From contig NZ_CP051461.1 in assembly GCF_012584515.1 (NCBI RefSeq), forward strand, positions 124,001 to 188,000: 64,000 nt of DNA. The letters run 5' to 3'. Of the stretch, positions 61,301 to 64,000 are shown in pieces (positions within the stretch are counted from its first letter, which is position 1; each line of letters begins with the position of its first letter). The stretch comes from Polaromonas vacuolata (GTDB lineage: Bacteria; Pseudomonadota; Gammaproteobacteria; Burkholderiales; Burkholderiaceae_C). The translations under genes were made by a program, and so were the position numbers. The notes beneath the pieces were generated by a model. That model had not been told where the DNA came from and did not search any database. It worked only from the letters and a program-made list of their open reading frames with translations.

Positions 61301-61624
61301 GGCTTGGCGCATAGAACTGAAGCTGGCCTTAATTGCCAACGCTACGCAGTGCCTGCAATTGCTGCGCAAAGCACAGTTGCATTCGCCCTGAAAGTAGCTC
61401 ACCACGCCTGCATCTGAGGCCTCTATTACCACCGAGACTCTATGGTTTTGCTGCCCCGTGCCTTGGACCCGACCCAGAATATCGAACGCCTGAGTGCCTG
61501 CGGCAGTCAGTGTGCAATCCATGACTTTTTGCTGACGATAAGCTGCAAGGCCCTGCTCAAAAATGGCTTTTGAAACCTTGTCTGAAAGGGAGCTTAGATC
61601 GAGTAACAGGCGCGGCTGACTCAC
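58385..61624 (-). CDS. SNF2-family DEAD/DEAH helicase with N-terminal SWIM zinc finger
   Basis: 1079 aa. The SWIM motif C82-x-C84-x5-C90-x-H92 is followed by a low-complexity Pro/Ala/Lys linker (about 110-250). The SNF2 ATPase has Walker A DDMGLGKT (about 630), DEAQ box (about 730) and the C-terminal RecA domain with FSQFTSMLE and [21 protein letters not shown]. It probably translocates on DNA to remodel bound protein; the physiological role of bacterial SNF2/SWIM proteins is not settled. GTG start at 61624. No methylase or restriction gene is near. Confidence 0.92.
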   Translation of the reverse strand: [1079 protein letters not shown]

Positions 61625-61882
61625 GCGAAAACGGTGGCTGTCGAGGCGCTGCGGGAAAGGGCGAGTCTGCAGTGGCAGAGGAGCAGTGTCATTTACGGTG
61701 TGTCCTATTGACTGCCGATTATCTCTTGCTTATTTGCCACTGTTTGGCGCCCCTAGGCGTAGTCCTTACTTCGCTAACGGCGGGGCTGTTTTTGAGATTT
61801 TTTTTGGTGCTTTTATTTGCGATGGCCTAGGTCTTTTTGTTGGCGCTTGAGTCGGTGCTTTTTCACGCGCCGCTGATTAAAT

Positions 61883-62899
61883 TTAGACCTTTAGTGGAAC
61901 GCCTGCAGCCAATGCTTGCTCGTCAGCGTGATAGCTGCTGCGCACCATCGCACCAACCGCTGCGTGACTAAAACCCATTTTGTAGGCTTCGGTTTCAAAC
62001 ATCTTGAAGGTGTCTGGGTGCACATAACGGCGCACTGGCAAATGCGAGCTAGACGGCGCTAGATATTGGCCAATCGTTAGCATGTTGATGTCATGCGCGC
62101 GCATGTCACGCATGACTTGCAAGATTTCTTCATCGGTCTCGCCTAGGCCAACCATGATGCCGCTTTTGGTGGGCACATTCGGATGCAAGGCCTTGAATTT
62201 TTTCAGCAAGTTGAGCGAGTATTGGTAGTCGCTGCCGGGGCGCGCTTCTTTATAAAGGCGTGGTGCGGTTTCCAAATTGTGATTCATTACGTCAGGTGGC
62301 GAGGCCTGCAAAATACCCAACGCACGGTCGTCTCGGCCACGGAAATCGGGGACCAAAATTTCAATCGTTGTGCCGGGCGAGAGCTCGCGTATTTTGTTAA
62401 TACACTCGGCAAAGTGGCCGCTTCCGCCGTCGCGCAAATCGTCGCGGTCAACGCTGGTGATGACAACGTATTTGAGTCTGAGTGCCGCAATCGTGCGGGC
62501 TAAATTGAGCGGCTCGTTGACGTCTAGCGGATCGGGCCGGCCGTGGCCTACATCGCAAAACGGGCAGCGGCGTGTGCACTTATCGCCCATGATCATGAAG
62601 GTCGCCGTGCCTTTGCCAAAGCATTCGCCGATATTCGGGCAACTGGCTTCTTCGCAGACTGTGTTGAGTTTGTTTTCACGCAAAATCTGTTTGATTTCGT
62701 AAAAGCGTGTGGTTGGACTGCCGGCCTTAACGCGAATCCAGTCGGGCTTTTTCAATGCCGGGGCTTGCTCGACTTTGACCGGTATGCGGGAGAGTTTTGC
62801 GGCGGCTTTTTGCTTGGCCAGTGGGTTGTAGTTGTCCAAGCTTTGGACCTCGCGAACTACCGGATTAATTGTCTCTTGTGTGCTCATGTTGCATGCCAT
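61883..62899 (-). CDS. lipA: Lipoyl synthase
   Basis: 338 aa radical-SAM enzyme that inserts two sulfurs into octanoyl groups. The auxiliary cluster Cys are C82, C87 and C93 ([12 protein letters not shown]) and the SAM cluster Cys C108, C112 and C115 (CTRRCPFC). The C-terminal Ser-containing RSSYHADE region is present. ATG 62899 and ATG 62887 are both plausible; GGGGAGA lies very close to the former. Confidence 0.97.
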   Translation of the reverse strand: MACNMSTQETINPVVREVQSLDNYNPLAKQKAAAKLSRIPVKVEQAPALKKPDWIRVKAGSPTTRFYEIKQILRENKLNTVCEEASCPNIGECFGKGTATFMIMGDKCTRRCPFCDVGHGRPDPLDVNEPLNLARTIAALRLKYVVITSVDRDDLRDGGSGHFAECINKIRELSPGTTIEILVPDFRGRDDRALGILQASPPDVMNHNLETAPRLYKEARPGSDYQYSLNLLKKFKALHPNVPTKSGIMVGLGETDEEILQVMRDMRAHDINMLTIGQYLAPSSSHLPVRRYVHPDTFKMFETEAYKMGFSHAAVGAMVRSSYHADEQALAAGVPLKV

Positions 62900-63013
62900 T
62901 CTCCCCGGGCTGTCCAGGGCGGTGATGCGCTCGCTGCGTCACAAGCTAAGGGCTTGAAAAGGCGTTGGGCGAGCGCTGGAACAGAAAATCAGAAAATCAT
63001 TTAAGGCTATTCG

Positions 63014-63724
63014 TTAAGGCATTAAGTAATTGCTTAGCTTATGCCCCAACAAGTCCGCAGCCTCCTGCCACGTAACGTCTATGCCGATTGTACGAAGGTC
63101 AGTCGTTTGTAGACCCACATATCCACAAGGGTTTATGTTTGAGAAGGCTTGCAAGTCCATCGCTACATTCAGCGCGACACCGTGGTAAGTGCAGTGACGG
63201 CTGACTTTGATACCTAAAGCTGCGATTTTCCCCAAGCCTGCAAAACGTTCAGCGGGATTGACTGGACCGGTAAGCGCGGCATGCGATGTCGGGTCGCCTA
63301 AGCGCACATAAATGCCGGGTGCGCCGCCCACGCGGTGGCCGGTCACACCAAAATGCGCCAGCGTTTTAATCACTGCTTGCTCGACGCGGTAGACATATTC
63401 TTTGACAAAGTAATTGGCGCGCCTGAGGTCTATCAGCGGGTAGGCCACGACCTGACCCGGCCCGTGAAATGTCACCTGACCGCCGCGGTCGGTCTGCACC
63501 ACCGGTATCCCATTGGGGTTGAGAATATGCTCGCTTTTACCGGCAAGGCCTTGGGTGTAGACCGCATCGTGCTCGCAAATCCATAGCTGGTCAGTCGTGG
63601 TGTCGGATCCAGTTGCTGCATGGCCGGGCACTGGCTGGAGCTGGCGAGCGGCGGTAAAACCCTGCATCGCTTGCCAGGTCTCTAAGTAGCCGACGCGGCC
63701 GAGCTGACGCAACTCAATAGACAT
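63014..63724 (-). CDS. lipB: Octanoyltransferase
   Basis: 236 aa; moves octanoate from ACP to lipoyl-dependent domains. The catalytic Cys and Lys are in [21 protein letters not shown], and [21 protein letters not shown] is the family signature. It lies four bases after the DUF493 gene and 114 bp before lipA, forming the lipoate operon. Confidence 0.96.
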   Translation of the reverse strand: MSIELRQLGRVGYLETWQAMQGFTAARQLQPVPGHAATGSDTTTDQLWICEHDAVYTQGLAGKSEHILNPNGIPVVQTDRGGQVTFHGPGQVVAYPLIDLRRANYFVKEYVYRVEQAVIKTLAHFGVTGHRVGGAPGIYVRLGDPTSHAALTGPVNPAERFAGLGKIAALGIKVSRHCTYHGVALNVAMDLQAFSNINPCGYVGLQTTDLRTIGIDVTWQEAADLLGHKLSNYLMP

Positions 63725-63728
63725 GTTT

Positions 63729-64000
63729 TTAAAGTACCACTTTGACCATGGGGTGAGCGCTGTAGGTGCGGTAAAGCTCGTCGAGTTGTTCGCGGCTAGT
63801 GGCGGTAACGGTGACGGTGACGCCTAGGTATTTGCCGCCTTTGCTCTCTCGCAGTTCCAGTGTGCTGGCGTCAAACAAAGGGTCGAACTGATGGGCGATT
63901 GCCGTCACGGCGGCGACCATGCCATCGACTTTCAAACCCATGACCTTGATAGGAAATTGTGAGGGGTACTCGATGAGCGATGGTGCGGGTTCAGGTGTGG
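63729..64000 (-). CDS. DUF493 (YbeD/UPF0250) family protein, N-terminus cut by window edge
   Basis: About 90 visible residues. The frame stays open to the window end and reads ...[18 protein letters not shown] before the internal Met at 63941, so the true start lies outside. [32 protein letters not shown] is the C-terminal core of this small ferredoxin-like fold. Proteins of this family sit next to lipB in many proteobacteria; a role in lipoate metabolism is suggested but unproven. Confidence 0.9.
   Translation of the reverse strand, partial: TPEPAPSLIEYPSQFPIKVMGLKVDGMVAAVTAIAHQFDPLFDASTLELRESKGGKYLGVTVTVTATSREQLDELYRTYSAHPMVKVVL

Overview
The window reads as a chromosomal segment of a betaproteobacterium of the order Burkholderiales, most likely a Comamonadaceae relative (Polaromonas/Rhodoferax/Limnohabitans type). 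This is inferred from the fusA-tuf-rpsJ and gatCAB/mreBCD arrangements, the S3 protein with a long Ala/Pro-rich tail, the EIIA-HPr-EI regulatory PTS cluster and a GC-rich palindromic intergenic element. It is mostly core genome: no rRNA, tRNA, CRISPR array, insertion sequence, integrase or phage gene was seen.

Layout. 1-9.3 kb: a truncated long-chain acyl-CoA ligase, a CDF metal exporter, a secreted MetX-like hydrolase, katG, a BCCT transporter and exonuclease III. 9.3-10.8 kb: pyrE and a DUF4124-like exported protein. 10.8-14.2 kb: an AT-richer island carrying one 719-aa tandem-repeat protein of unknown function. It is bracketed by two related direct repeats and is the least ordinary part of the window. 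14.2-17.5 kb: gatCAB (minus strand). 17.9-22.6 kb: mreBCD-mrdA cell-shape operon. 22.8-24.6 kb: GMC oxidoreductase. 24.9-29.1 kb: a five-gene, mostly overlapping MCE/Mla-type lipid transport operon whose last gene is a stand-alone cyclic-nucleotide-binding protein. 29.2-38.7 kb: marC, SDR, HCCA-isomerase-like and dienelactone hydrolase genes, corA, hemB, hemJ, vanZ-like, [2Fe-2S] ferredoxin, hydrolase and dacC.

38.9-49.1 kb: rpsL-rpsG-fusA-tuf-rpsJ followed by rplC-rplD-rplW-rplB-rpsS-rplV-rpsC-rplP-rpmC-rpsQ. A structured leader with its own promoter-like sequence lies between rpsJ and rplC, and the cluster stops at a terminator right after rpsQ, so the usual spc operon (rplN onward) does not follow. 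49.3-54.7 kb: peroxiredoxin, GNAT, TlpA, DUF4197, an apparently decayed 600-bp stretch, a CaiB-type CoA transferase and a lipoprotein. 54.8-57.4 kb: EIIA(Man)-HPr-EI with no sugar permease. 57.4-64.0 kb: EamA transporter, SWIM/SNF2 helicase, lipA, lipB and a DUF493 gene cut by the window edge.

Functional themes are envelope biogenesis (mreBCD, mrdA, dacC, MCE operon), translation (gatCAB, str/S10 clusters), heme (hemB, hemJ), lipoate (DUF493-lipB-lipA) and oxidative stress (katG, peroxiredoxin, TlpA). Start codons were moved downstream where family alignment or a ribosome binding site argued for it. All family assignments come from reading motifs; no database search was run.
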